Assembly: GCA_016284295.1 (NCBI GenBank)
Contig: JAEEOP010000006.1
Coordinates: 62,001 to 126,000 of the forward strand
From: Methanomassiliicoccaceae archaeon
GTDB lineage: Archaea; Thermoplasmatota; Thermoplasmata; Methanomassiliicoccales; Methanomethylophilaceae
Length of the DNA stretch: 64,000 bases
Direction of reading: 5' to 3'
Program-made: the position numbers and the translations under genes
The notes under the pieces: model-generated
The model's database searches: none
What the model was told of the DNA's origin: nothing
Seen by the model: only the letters and a program-made list of their open reading frames with translations
Part shown: positions 41,040-49,101 of the stretch, piece after piece
Numbering within the stretch: the stretch's first letter is position 1
How the letters are laid out: every line of letters starts with the position of its first letter

Positions 41040-41576
41040 TCAGCCCAGGTAGAGCCTGCAGTAGTAGCGGACCATCTCCTCAGGGGACACGTCGCTGAAC
41101 ATCCACCATCTGACCGTCTCGGAGAATCCGCTGACCAGATGGTTGAGATAGTAGTCGCGGGGGATGTCCTCGGGGCAGTTGGTGACCTCCTTCTCGAACA
41201 TCTCCCTCAGATGCCCCCTGAAGTAGCGCATGAACACCTCTCCGCCGTCGCTGTTGAGGATCCCGGAGATATACGCCCTGTTGTCCCCCAGATGGTACAG
41301 GATATGGGCGAGCTCGTGCTCGAGACCGGATTCCTTGGAGAAATCGTGGCTGGATTCCACCGACAGGTGCTCTGAGAAGACATGTTCGAATATCTCCCTG
41401 CAGAGGACGTCGAGCAGGTCGTCCTTCGTCTCGAAATGAGCGTAGAACGTGCTCCTGCCTATGTTGGCCTCGTCGATGATGTCCTGGATGGTTATCTCCG
41501 AATAGGGCTTCATGCTGAGGAGATCCGTGAAGGCGTCGTATACTGCCTTCCTAGTCTTGATCTGGCGGCGATCCAT
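41040..41576 (-). CDS. TetR/AcrR-family transcriptional regulator
   Basis: A 178-residue regulator. Residues 6-52 are a TetR helix-turn-helix domain (TRKAVYDAFTDLL...ITIQDIIDEANIGRSTFYAHFETKDDLLDVL). The C-terminal ligand domain is of the TetR_C_7 type. It is divergent from a P1B-type ATPase, with a 27-bp near-perfect palindrome between them, so it probably represses that pump and responds to its metal or another signal. Repression of the pump is inference from the layout. A TTAAAAATC box lies about 25 bases before the ATG. Confidence 0.9.
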   Translation of the reverse strand: MDRRQIKTRKAVYDAFTDLLSMKPYSEITIQDIIDEANIGRSTFYAHFETKDDLLDVLCREIFEHVFSEHLSVESSHDFSKESGLEHELAHILYHLGDNRAYISGILNSDGGEVFMRYFRGHLREMFEKEVTNCPEDIPRDYYLNHLVSGFSETVRWWMFSDVSPEEMVRYYCRLYLG

Positions 41577-41636
41577 CGGTTCTCTGTATCGGTTGTGATT
41601 TTTAACTGTTGTCGGACCATTACATTACAAATCATC

Positions 41637-41663
41637 CGTTACCGAACATTTTGTTCGATAACG
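41637..41663. promoter_or_regulatory. Operator-like palindrome between tetR and the P1B-ATPase
   Basis: Arms CGTTACCGAACA (41637-41648) and TGTTCGATAACG (41652-41663) match as an inverted repeat with one mismatch and a TTT centre. The right end touches the ATPase TATA box (GTTATATC, 41663-41670). Binding there would block the ATPase promoter. Size and position suit a TetR dimer-of-dimers or single-dimer site. Confidence 0.7.
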
Positions 41664-41692
41664 TTATATCCTCGCTAACTATGATGAGAATC

Positions 41693-43621
41693 ATGGACAC
41701 AGGGATAATCAAACGCGTCAACGACGTCCTGGCAAGGCTGCCGGCGACACTCATCGGAGGTGTCTTCCTCCTACTGTCGTTCGTGCTGCCGACGATGGAC
41801 GTGCCCGAAGGGGCCCAGCTGGCATGGGTCTGCGTCATCATATGCGGACTTCCGCTGCTCTACCTATCGGTCTGGCGTATAATCTACAACAAGGGTATCA
41901 GCAAGATCTCCTCCGCACTGCTGATCACCATCGCGATGATCGCGGCACTACTGATCGGCGACCTGTTCGCCGCGGGAGAGGTCGCATTCATCATGGAGAT
42001 CGGTGCCATCCTCGAGGATATGACCACCGAACGCGCCAAGAAGGGGATCAAGGAGCTGGCCTCCATGGTCCCGGAGACGGCCAGGGTCATCAGGGACGGC
42101 AAGGAATCCACTATCCCTGTCTCCGAGATCGCCAAGGGCGATATCGTGAGGATCGTTCCAGGAGAGACCGTTCCGCTAGACGGAACGGTGATCAAGGGGG
42201 AGACGTCCATCGACCAATCCACCATGACCGGGGAGAGCCTCCCTGTGGACAAGGTCCCCGGGGACACCGTGTACAGCGGTACCATCAACCGCTTCGGTTC
42301 CATCGATATCGAGGTCACAAAGACCGGCGAGAACAGCTCCCTGCAGAAGCTCGTCAAGATGGTCGAGGATGCGGAGAACAGGCAGGCCCCCACGCAGCGC
42401 ATAGCGGACAGGTGGGCCAGCTGGCTCGTCCCCATCGCCGCGCTGATCGCCATCGCAGCCTACTTCGTCACCAACGACATCGTCCGTGCCGTTACCGTAC
42501 TGGTGGTGTTCTGTCCCTGCGCACTCGTGCTTGCCACACCCACTGCCATCATCGCCGGTATCGGACAGGCCACCAAGCACGGAGTGATAATCAAATCGGG
42601 AGAGGCACTGGAGAACATGGGTGCGGTGAAGACCATCGCGTTCGACAAGACCGGTACCCTCACCCACGGAACGCTCCAGGTATCAGACGTCACACCGTTC
42701 AACGAGATGTCCGCGCACGATCTCCTCAGGGTCGCCGCGTCCGCGGAAGCGAGGAGCGAGCATCCTCTCGGAAAGGCCATCGTCAGGAGGTCCGACGAAC
42801 TCGGACTGAGCCGCACGGACGTGTCGTCGTTCTCGATGTCCGCCGGTAGAGGAGTGGTGGCTACAGTCGACGGCAAGGAGTACCGTCTCGGCAACGAGGC
42901 CTTCATGAAGGAGTCCGGCATCGCCGTCGAGGACAAGGTCCACTCCCTGATCACGGACTACTCCTCCGAAGGGAAGGGCACGGTGCTCGTAGGCACCGAA
43001 GGAAGGATCATCGGGGCCATATCCCTCTCGGACGTCGTCAGAGACGAATCCAGACAGGTCGTCTCCGAACTGAAGAGCATGGGCGTGAGGACCGTCCTGC
43101 TCACAGGCGACAAGAAAGAGACCGCGGAGCACCTCGCAGCCAGGATCGGAATCGACGAGGTCAGGGCGGAGCTGCTGCCCGAGGACAAGGTGTCCGGTGT
43201 GGAATCCCTTAGATCCAACGGCAAGGTCTGCATGATCGGCGACGGAGTCAACGATGCTCCTGCGCTGAAGATCGCGGACGTCGGAGTCGCCATGGGTGCG
43301 ATGGGGAGCAACATCGCAATCGACGCTGCCGACGTCGCACTGATGACGGACGACATCTCCAAGGTGCCCTACCTGAAATGGCTGTCCAATGCCACGACGT
43401 CCACCATCAAGATCGCGATCACCATATCGATGTGCATCAACTTCGTGGCGATCATCGCATCCGTCATGGGGATACTCAACCCCACCACCGGTGCCATCGT
43501 CCACAACGCCGGCTCATGCTTCGTCGTGCTGCTGGCCGCGCTCCTGTACGACAGGAAATACCCCGGCGAGAAGAGATCCAAGAAGAAGGAACCTGTGCAG
43601 ACCGCACCTGCGGAGAACTGA
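41693..43621 (+). CDS. P1B-type heavy-metal-transporting ATPase
   Basis: A P-type ATPase of about 642 residues. Key motifs: TMTGESLPVDK in the actuator domain, VFCPCALVLATP with the metal-binding CPC near residue 274, DKTGTLTHG with the phosphorylated Asp near 318, SEHPLGKAI, and MIGDGVNDAPALK. There is no N-terminal metal-binding domain. Helix 8 has HNAGSCFVVLLAAL. CPC plus this layout indicates a soft-metal exporter (Cu, Zn, Cd or Co), but the exact ion cannot be fixed. The ATG at 41693 fits a leaderless start 26 bases from the TATA centre; 41681 is the alternative. Confidence 0.93.
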   Translation: MDTGIIKRVNDVLARLPATLIGGVFLLLSFVLPTMDVPEGAQLAWVCVIICGLPLLYLSVWRIIYNKGISKISSALLITIAMIAALLIGDLFAAGEVAFIMEIGAILEDMTTERAKKGIKELASMVPETARVIRDGKESTIPVSEIAKGDIVRIVPGETVPLDGTVIKGETSIDQSTMTGESLPVDKVPGDTVYSGTINRFGSIDIEVTKTGENSSLQKLVKMVEDAENRQAPTQRIADRWASWLVPIAALIAIAAYFVTNDIVRAVTVLVVFCPCALVLATPTAIIAGIGQATKHGVIIKSGEALENMGAVKTIAFDKTGTLTHGTLQVSDVTPFNEMSAHDLLRVAASAEARSEHPLGKAIVRRSDELGLSRTDVSSFSMSAGRGVVATVDGKEYRLGNEAFMKESGIAVEDKVHSLITDYSSEGKGTVLVGTEGRIIGAISLSDVVRDESRQVVSELKSMGVRTVLLTGDKKETAEHLAARIGIDEVRAELLPEDKVSGVESLRSNGKVCMIGDGVNDAPALKIADVGVAMGAMGSNIAIDAADVALMTDDISKVPYLKWLSNATTSTIKIAITISMCINFVAIIASVMGILNPTTGAIVHNAGSCFVVLLAALLYDRKYPGEKRSKKKEPVQTAPAEN

Positions 43622-43698
43622 TGGTGGCCCTACTGGGATTCGAACCCAGCTCAGCGGTGTCGAGGACCGACAGGATATCCAGACTACCCCATAGGGCC
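43622..43698 (-). tRNA. tRNA, probably Arg (UCG), with unusual anticodon arm; CCA encoded
   Basis: Acceptor stem GGCCCTA/TAGGGCC, D arm GGGT-AGTCTGGAT-ATCC, T arm CTGGG-TTCGAAT-CCCAG, discriminator A and an encoded CCA are all clear. The anticodon arm is odd. The only workable stem (TCGGT/ACCGC, with one mismatch at its base) gives the loop CCTCGAC, so the anticodon reads TCG (Arg), but position 33 is C where U is nearly universal. The D arm resembles archaeal tRNA-Arg. A TGATATAACC box lies about 25 bases upstream. Isoacceptor assignment is tentative. Confidence 0.8.
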
Positions 43699-43755
43699 AT
43701 CCGAGATTACACGTCGGATGGTTATATCATTTTGGCAAAGGCGACGGCCCCGGGA

Positions 43756-45090
43756 TCACCGGAGGCCGTCCCTGAAACCCTTCGCCCAATCGTCGGATGA
43801 CAGGGCATGCTGATGCATGTACGTGCCCAGAGAATTGCGGACGGTGAGGCCGTCCCTCCTCCCGTCGATACCGGCACCGCGCCTCACATCGAAACCGAAT
43901 ACCGCACCATCCCCCGGGATCACCTCGGAATAATGGTACTCGTGGGCGCGGACGCTCCCGTGGAAAAGCGGATTGTCGGGGGTCGGGTCCGCCATGACGT
44001 ATGTCGGCCCGTGACGCTTGTTCACGAACACCGAATCGCATCCGAATATGCCGATCATCTCGTGCGCCTTCCCTTCCTTGTCCACCATCTTGGAGCACAT
44101 GCTCATGAGCCCTCCGCACTCCCCCAGGACCGGCTTCCCCTCCAGGGACATGTTCCTGACCCCCTCGAGGAAATCGCTGTTGGAGGAGATGGCCTCCGCA
44201 TGGAGCTCGGGGTATCCCCCGCCCAGGTAGACCGCATCGGCATCCGGGAGCGGGTCGCCGGCGATGGGACTGAACCTCCTCACCCTGAAACCTGATGCCT
44301 CCAGGCATTCCAGGTTCTCCCTGTAATAGAAGCAGTAGGCATCGTCATAAGGGACTGCTATGTCCGCGGACACGTCATCCTCATGATAGGGACAGTGCGA
44401 CGGAAGACACGGATCGGTGGACTCCGCTATGCCCATCAGGACGTCCAGATCCAGCCCTTCCACCAGCCTCTCCAAAGACGCTATCCCGCTGCGCTCCGGA
44501 TCGAGGACGGTGTTCAGACCGAGGTGCCTCTGGCCCAGGGCGTTATCCCTGTCCTTGCGTATCTTGCCGACCACCTCCACATCGCTGCAGTATGCTGACA
44601 TCGCCACGTCCAGCTTGTCCGAATGCTGGGGGCCTGACACCTTGTTGAGTATCACGCCTGCGATCCTGATGTCCGGATCGAATGCCCTGAATCCGTTAAC
44701 GATCGCAGCGGTGCTGCGCGTGAGGGACCCTGCATCCACCACCAGGACCACCGGGAGATCGAGAAGCTTCGCTATGTACGCCGTGGACCCTATGTCCGAA
44801 TCCCCGGAGAGACCCTCGTACAGTCCGCGGACCCCTTCTATTACGCAGATATCCGCATCCTTGGAACTGTACCCGACCAGGTTGCGGATCGTATCATCGT
44901 CCATCATGAAGGAGTCCAGGTTCCTCGAGGGACGGCCGGTGGCCGCCGAATGGTACATCGGATCTATGAAATCGGGACCTACCTTGTAACCCTGTACCCT
45001 GTATCTCTTGGACAACAGTGACATTATGCCTGTGGTCACCGAGGTCTTGCCGACGCCGCTCCCGGTGCCTGCGATGACGAATCCCTTCAA
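43756..45090 (-). CDS. cfbB: Ni-sirohydrochlorin a,c-diamide synthase (F430 biosynthesis)
   Basis: A 444-residue CobB/CbiA-family enzyme. The N-terminal P-loop GTGSGVGKTSVTTGI and VGPDFIDPMYH form the synthetase domain. The C-terminal glutamine amidotransferase domain has the nucleophile Cys in LGECGGLMSMC and the His near HEYHYSEV. The family amidates tetrapyrrole side chains a and c using glutamine and ATP. Because it is the last gene of an operon with cfbC, A, E and D, it is assigned to Ni-sirohydrochlorin and not cobyrinate. A second role in cobamide synthesis cannot be excluded. It overlaps cfbD by 4 bases. Confidence 0.93.
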   Translation of the reverse strand: MKGFVIAGTGSGVGKTSVTTGIMSLLSKRYRVQGYKVGPDFIDPMYHSAATGRPSRNLDSFMMDDDTIRNLVGYSSKDADICVIEGVRGLYEGLSGDSDIGSTAYIAKLLDLPVVLVVDAGSLTRSTAAIVNGFRAFDPDIRIAGVILNKVSGPQHSDKLDVAMSAYCSDVEVVGKIRKDRDNALGQRHLGLNTVLDPERSGIASLERLVEGLDLDVLMGIAESTDPCLPSHCPYHEDDVSADIAVPYDDAYCFYYRENLECLEASGFRVRRFSPIAGDPLPDADAVYLGGGYPELHAEAISSNSDFLEGVRNMSLEGKPVLGECGGLMSMCSKMVDKEGKAHEMIGIFGCDSVFVNKRHGPTYVMADPTPDNPLFHGSVRAHEYHYSEVIPGDGAVFGFDVRRGAGIDGRRDGLTVRNSLGTYMHQHALSSDDWAKGFRDGLR

Positions 45091-46160
45091 CCGATCAGCT
45101 CCCTGAGGGTCTGCGCCGTCTCCAGCGTCACTATGCTGGTGGCGCCCATCACCATGCTGTGGCTACCGGCCTCGCCCACCGCCGTCAGGCCCTGGTCCAG
45201 GTAGTTCTTCAGCTCGCGTGGTTGATCTGTGACGAGGATGCAGTCCTCATCCAATTCAGGGTAGCTGTGGCATATCCCCAGCAGAACGGTAAGGTCGGGT
45301 CCGTATCCCCTGACCGCATCGTGAATCTCGTCGCCGATCACCGCGTACTCGTCGAGCCCGCCGATGACCCTGTCCAGGGTCACACCCTTGGCCTCCAGGT
45401 CTGTAATTATGTCCCTGCAGTATCCCCTGATCCTCGGCAGCCCCTTGTCAGGATCGAGATTCCCTACGAGGAACGTGCTCCCGCCCAGCTCCCTTCTGGC
45501 TGAATCCACCGCCTCGAACATGTCCGCGAAACGGTATGCCAGCTCCTTCTTGGCGATCATGACGACCGCGACCTTCCCGCCCGACGAGAGAATATCCCCT
45601 ATCCTCCTGCATACCGCCAGCTTGGTCGGGCTCTCCGCAGGCGACAAGTATGGTCTGACAGTCATCCCCCTCTTCCTCTCCAGGGCGGTCGCCGCCTTCA
45701 GCAGCGCTGTCTGGCGATCCGCCTCCTCCTTAGGGATGATCCCTGCCTGAGCACCCGCCTTCAATGCGCGGATGGCACCTTCCGTGTTGTTCTCAAGGCA
45801 TCCGTGGCAGTCTATTGCGAAGCACCTGGTGTCCCCAAGATCCACCCTGCCTATGACCGCCTTGATGTCGTCCCCGATGATCGTGCTTGCACATGTCCCT
45901 ATCACGGCCATCGTCCTCGGAGAGAACCTTTCTTTGGCATCCTTCAGCGTCCTCTCCAGGGAGGGCGCCCCGCCGAAGATGAGGTCGCTGTCCTTCATCG
46001 AGGATGTGACCACATGGACGCCAGCGTTCTCCAACGGCCTTGATGCCATGAACGAGCAACCTGCCGGCCCGTGCATGACGATAACATCCACATCCATGTC
46101 CCTGGCGGTGTACATGGCGGCCACGATGGGATTGGGACGGGGATGGAACACGTTGCTCAT
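45087..46160 (-). CDS. cfbD: Ni-sirohydrochlorin a,c-diamide reductive cyclase, NifD-like subunit
   Basis: A 357-residue NifD/BchN-like protein. Conserved stretches: HGPAGCSFMASRPLENAG with a likely cluster-binding Cys, AVIGTCASTIIGDD and CHGCLENNTEGA. With CfbC it reduces and cyclises Ni-sirohydrochlorin a,c-diamide to 15,17(3)-seco-F430-17(3)-acid, a nitrogenase-like step. The gene overlaps both neighbours (cfbE and cfbB) by 4 bases, as expected for tightly coupled translation. Confidence 0.95.
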   Translation of the reverse strand: MSNVFHPRPNPIVAAMYTARDMDVDVIVMHGPAGCSFMASRPLENAGVHVVTSSMKDSDLIFGGAPSLERTLKDAKERFSPRTMAVIGTCASTIIGDDIKAVIGRVDLGDTRCFAIDCHGCLENNTEGAIRALKAGAQAGIIPKEEADRQTALLKAATALERKRGMTVRPYLSPAESPTKLAVCRRIGDILSSGGKVAVVMIAKKELAYRFADMFEAVDSARRELGGSTFLVGNLDPDKGLPRIRGYCRDIITDLEAKGVTLDRVIGGLDEYAVIGDEIHDAVRGYGPDLTVLLGICHSYPELDEDCILVTDQPRELKNYLDQGLTAVGEAGSHSMVMGATSIVTLETAQTLRELIG

Positions 46161-47371
46161 TGGTACCCTTCCTTGATCATGCGGATGACAGTCCCTTCGC
46201 CCTCCGGGATCTCCGGCTCCGAACCGTCGCCGGCAGTGATGATGAGACGGACGCCGTACTCCTGTGCCACATCGGCTATCAGATCCTTATCGAGCTTGTC
46301 GCAGACCTTCTTGGACACGGGGTCGATCACCAAGACCGCCCCTTCGAGGCAGTCCATGGCCTTCAGAGTCTCCAGTGTGCGCCTGACGCTCATGTGGGAT
46401 ATCCCGGGATTATGCTCGATGACGAACCTTCTTCCGTTCTCGATACGGATCTCCCCTCTGCCGGGGACACCGTCGAACGAGGACAGCGCATCCAGTACCG
46501 CTTCCGCAGGTATGTCCATCGCATCGGCGACCTCCAAGGCCATATCCATGGCCTCCAGGTACTGGAGGCACAGATAATCCGGATTGAACGATACCTTGTG
46601 CGTTCCCTTGTATTCCACCGTTGCCTCCGCAGGACTTCCGAAGACGGGTGATCCGGTGATGGTCACCTTCCTGCCACAGGTCCTGAGCGGCTTCCCGTAT
46701 GCAGACCAAACGTCCTTCTCGGATTCCAGGACGATGTTGATGCCGTCCGAGAGGATGTCCTTCTTGGCCTCGTGCGCGGACCTGGTCCTCTTCGCTATGC
46801 CGTAATCCTCGACAAGGTTCGTTATGCAGGTGATGTCCGCCTTGCCCGATCCTCCGAGCGATACCTCGCAGACCATCACATCATAATCCCCTTCCGGGAG
46901 GTCCAGCAGATAGGGTGGTGCGATGCTCTTGAGCACGTCGATCCTGTGGCCCTCCTTCGTGTATGGTCCCGAACCGCGGGAGGACCTGAGATAGACCTTC
47001 TTCCCGGCATGCGCCAGGATGTGCGCAATGAGGTAGCATGTGCTGGTCTTGCCCTTGACACCGGTGACCTCGATCCTGAACCTCCTGTCGTCGATGAAGC
47101 GGTTCACCGCCTGTGAATACCATATGCGCTCATCGTAGGTGCATCCCTCTAGGAATGAGTCAGGGCAATGGCAGGGCATGGAGACGAGGTCGTAATGCCC
47201 AGGCTCCGGCCTGCCGACCGTCACATGGACGCCCTTCTCCCTAAGACCTTCCAGCATGGTCTCCGGAGCGATCCCGTACACATCGCATACGTGCACCTCG
47301 CAGCCTTCGGCCTTGAACAGAGGGGCCAGCACCTGGCCTCCGTGGGTCATGTCAAGGAGCAGGACCCTCAT
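46157..47371 (-). CDS. cfbE: Coenzyme F430 synthetase, Mur-ligase-like
   Basis: A 404-residue Mur ligase-like protein. The ATP loop is VTGVKGKTSTCYLIAHIL, with a CEVSLGGSGKADITCITNL stretch matching the Mur-ligase metal site region. The N-terminal 80 residues are a small Rossmann-like domain (MRVLLLDMTHGGQVLA). It closes the final carbocyclic ring of F430 with ATP. Archaea of this group lack murein, so the Mur-like gene makes sense only in this cofactor context. It begins one base after the cfbA stop and overlaps cfbD by 4 bases. Confidence 0.93.
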   Translation of the reverse strand: MRVLLLDMTHGGQVLAPLFKAEGCEVHVCDVYGIAPETMLEGLREKGVHVTVGRPEPGHYDLVSMPCHCPDSFLEGCTYDERIWYSQAVNRFIDDRRFRIEVTGVKGKTSTCYLIAHILAHAGKKVYLRSSRGSGPYTKEGHRIDVLKSIAPPYLLDLPEGDYDVMVCEVSLGGSGKADITCITNLVEDYGIAKRTRSAHEAKKDILSDGINIVLESEKDVWSAYGKPLRTCGRKVTITGSPVFGSPAEATVEYKGTHKVSFNPDYLCLQYLEAMDMALEVADAMDIPAEAVLDALSSFDGVPGRGEIRIENGRRFVIEHNPGISHMSVRRTLETLKAMDCLEGAVLVIDPVSKKVCDKLDKDLIADVAQEYGVRLIITAGDGSEPEIPEGEGTVIRMIKEGYQ

Positions 47372-47372
47372 A

Positions 47373-48140
47373 TCAATCGCCCAGATAGTGTCTGGCCTTC
47401 CTTTCGATGTTGTCGGTCAGGCGCGGATCGCATTCCATGGGGCGCGTGTAGCATAGTTGGATCTTCCTGCCGTTGACCGCAATCTCCCCACCGTCGTTGT
47501 AAGCGGGGATGCCCAGCTGCTCCGGGATCTCCTCGCCGAGATGCAGGCCCATCGCTATGAACAGGGGTATTGCCACTATCCTATCGACACCTTCCTTCTC
47601 CAGACGGTCAAGCGCATCCTTTATCGTGGGCTCGCAGAACTCGTTGAATGCGTATGTCGCATGCTTGAAACCGAGTGCATGCAGCCTCTCGGCGTTCTTC
47701 TTCACCACGAACATGTTGGACAGGGAGAGATGTCTGGTGCCGTGGCCTAGGACGAGCACCCCGCAGTCGCGGTCCCCTCCGGCATCCGCGATCCTGTCGC
47801 AGATTATTCCCGTGAGGTCGAAGCTGTATCCGAATGCGGGCGCCACATGGATAAGGACCTTCTTCCCGTCGACATCGGCGTAACCGCAGTCGTCCTTGAT
47901 GCCGAGCTTCTCCGGGATCAGCTCCTTGGTGAGCGTGCCCTCGGCTATGTAGTAGGGTATGGCGACAATCTCGTCCGCACCTTTGGAAACAAGTTCCCTC
48001 ACGGCCTCCGGAATCGTCGGGGACGACACCCTGAAATACGCCACGGCGACGTTCTCCCAACCTCTACATCTGAGCCTGGCGGCCTGCTTCTGTAGGACCT
48101 CCTCGAGGTTCCCTTTCCTTGTTCCGTATCCTACTATCAT
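47373..48140 (-). CDS. cfbA: Two-domain CbiX-type sirohydrochlorin nickel chelatase
   Basis: A fused protein of about 255 residues made of two CbiX halves. The first half begins MIVGYGTRKGN and has VAIPYYIAEGTLTKELIP. The second has LVLGHGTRHLSL and VAIPLFIAMGLHLGEEIP. The two chelatase His residues (GHGT and GxH) survive only in the second half; the first has Tyr and Thr instead. Most described methanogen CfbA proteins are single-domain homodimers. It inserts Ni into sirohydrochlorin, the first F430 step, and may also insert Co. The start is taken at 48140, 7 bases after the cfbC stop; the track start lies inside cfbC. Confidence 0.88.
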   Translation of the reverse strand: MIVGYGTRKGNLEEVLQKQAARLRCRGWENVAVAYFRVSSPTIPEAVRELVSKGADEIVAIPYYIAEGTLTKELIPEKLGIKDDCGYADVDGKKVLIHVAPAFGYSFDLTGIICDRIADAGGDRDCGVLVLGHGTRHLSLSNMFVVKKNAERLHALGFKHATYAFNEFCEPTIKDALDRLEKEGVDRIVAIPLFIAMGLHLGEEIPEQLGIPAYNDGGEIAVNGRKIQLCYTRPMECDPRLTDNIERKARHYLGD

Positions 48141-48147
48141 GATTCCC

Positions 48148-48948
48148 TTACTCACAATCATCACATCCTGTGCAATCATCAAATCTCAATCCGCCGGAGA
48201 TGTTCTCCGAACGATCGTAAACGAGTTTGGCCAGTTCCCGGTAGCTGGATGCCATCACGGAATCCGGTGCCCCCGAGACGACGGTCCTGTTCATCTTCTC
48301 ACACTCCTGGACGGTCGCGGACCTCGGCAGCCTGAAGACCACCTCGGAACCCATCCTCCGTGCGGCCTCGTCTATGAGAGAATCCTCGTCCTCGACGCCC
48401 CTGGAGTTCTGTATGAGCCCGTCCAGACGGGCGTACCCGTCCCTACGGAAATCTTTCACCGCGGTGGCAATGTTGTTGGCCGCATAGAGGGACATCCTCT
48501 CCCCGGAGGTCACCACGAACACGTCGCGGGCGTATCCGTTGCGGATTGGCATGGCGAACCCTCCGCAGACGACGTCGCCCAGCACATCATAGATTATCAC
48601 GTCCGGCCTGTAGACGTCTATGGCCTCCAGGCGGTCGAGTTCCTGGAAGGCCGCGATTATTCCTCTGCCGGCACAGCCGGTGCCGGGACGGGGCCCTCCG
48701 CATTCCACGCACAGGACGCCGTTGGACCCTTCGTGGACCATGTCCTCCAGAGTCCTGTCGCTGTTGTCCCTCATGGTGTCAAGGACGGTCGGTATCGGAC
48801 GTCCGGTCAGGAGCCCGGTGGAATCGGCCTTGGGGTCGCACCCGATCTGCATAACGCACAGCCCGGACTCGGCCAACGCATCTGAGATGTTGGATGAGGT
48901 GGTCGATTTGCCTATCCCTCCCTTTCCGTAGACGGCTATCCTCCGCAT
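48148..48948 (-). CDS. cfbC: Ni-sirohydrochlorin a,c-diamide reductive cyclase, NifH-like reductase
   Basis: A 266-residue NifH/BchL-like protein starting at 48948 ([16 protein letters not shown]); the track ORF is 231 bases too long. It has the P-loop [17 protein letters not shown], and the two [4Fe-4S] Cys positions in PGTGCAGRG and [10 protein letters not shown]. The tail ends with a Cys-rich CTGCDDCE. It feeds electrons to CfbD. It is the first gene of the cfbC-A-E-D-B operon. A TTTTTATTAC box lies 26 bases before the ATG, and a NikR-like inverted repeat lies just upstream of that. Confidence 0.95.
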   Translation of the reverse strand: MRRIAVYGKGGIGKSTTSSNISDALAESGLCVMQIGCDPKADSTGLLTGRPIPTVLDTMRDNSDRTLEDMVHEGSNGVLCVECGGPRPGTGCAGRGIIAAFQELDRLEAIDVYRPDVIIYDVLGDVVCGGFAMPIRNGYARDVFVVTSGERMSLYAANNIATAVKDFRRDGYARLDGLIQNSRGVEDEDSLIDEAARRMGSEVVFRLPRSATVQECEKMNRTVVSGAPDSVMASSYRELAKLVYDRSENISGGLRFDDCTGCDDCE

Positions 48949-48971
48949 ACAAGGTGCAGTGCCTGTTTTAG

Positions 48972-49030
48972 TAATAAAAATTGTCATAAAAGTGTTACTG
49001 GATGTTACGAAAGGGTGTGTCCCGTAACAC
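48972..49030. promoter_or_regulatory. cfb promoter with NikR-like operator between cfbC and hypE
   Basis: The cfbC TATA box (ATTTTTATTAC on the minus strand) is at 48972-48982. Beside it lie GTGTTAC (48992-48998), ATGTTAC (49002-49008) and the inverted GTAACAC (49024-49030). ATGTTAC-N15-GTAACAC resembles the GTGTTAC-N13/14-GTAACAC nickel-regulator motif described for some NikR proteins, and the outer GTGTTAC is an exact extra half-site. Nickel genes flank it on both sides. No nikR is in the window. Confidence 0.5.
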
Positions 49031-49101
49031 TCAAACGTTCGATGCAGGTGCTGTCCGGATGCGTGGCAACACCTATATCCGACCTCGCCGATGACCGAGG
49101 C

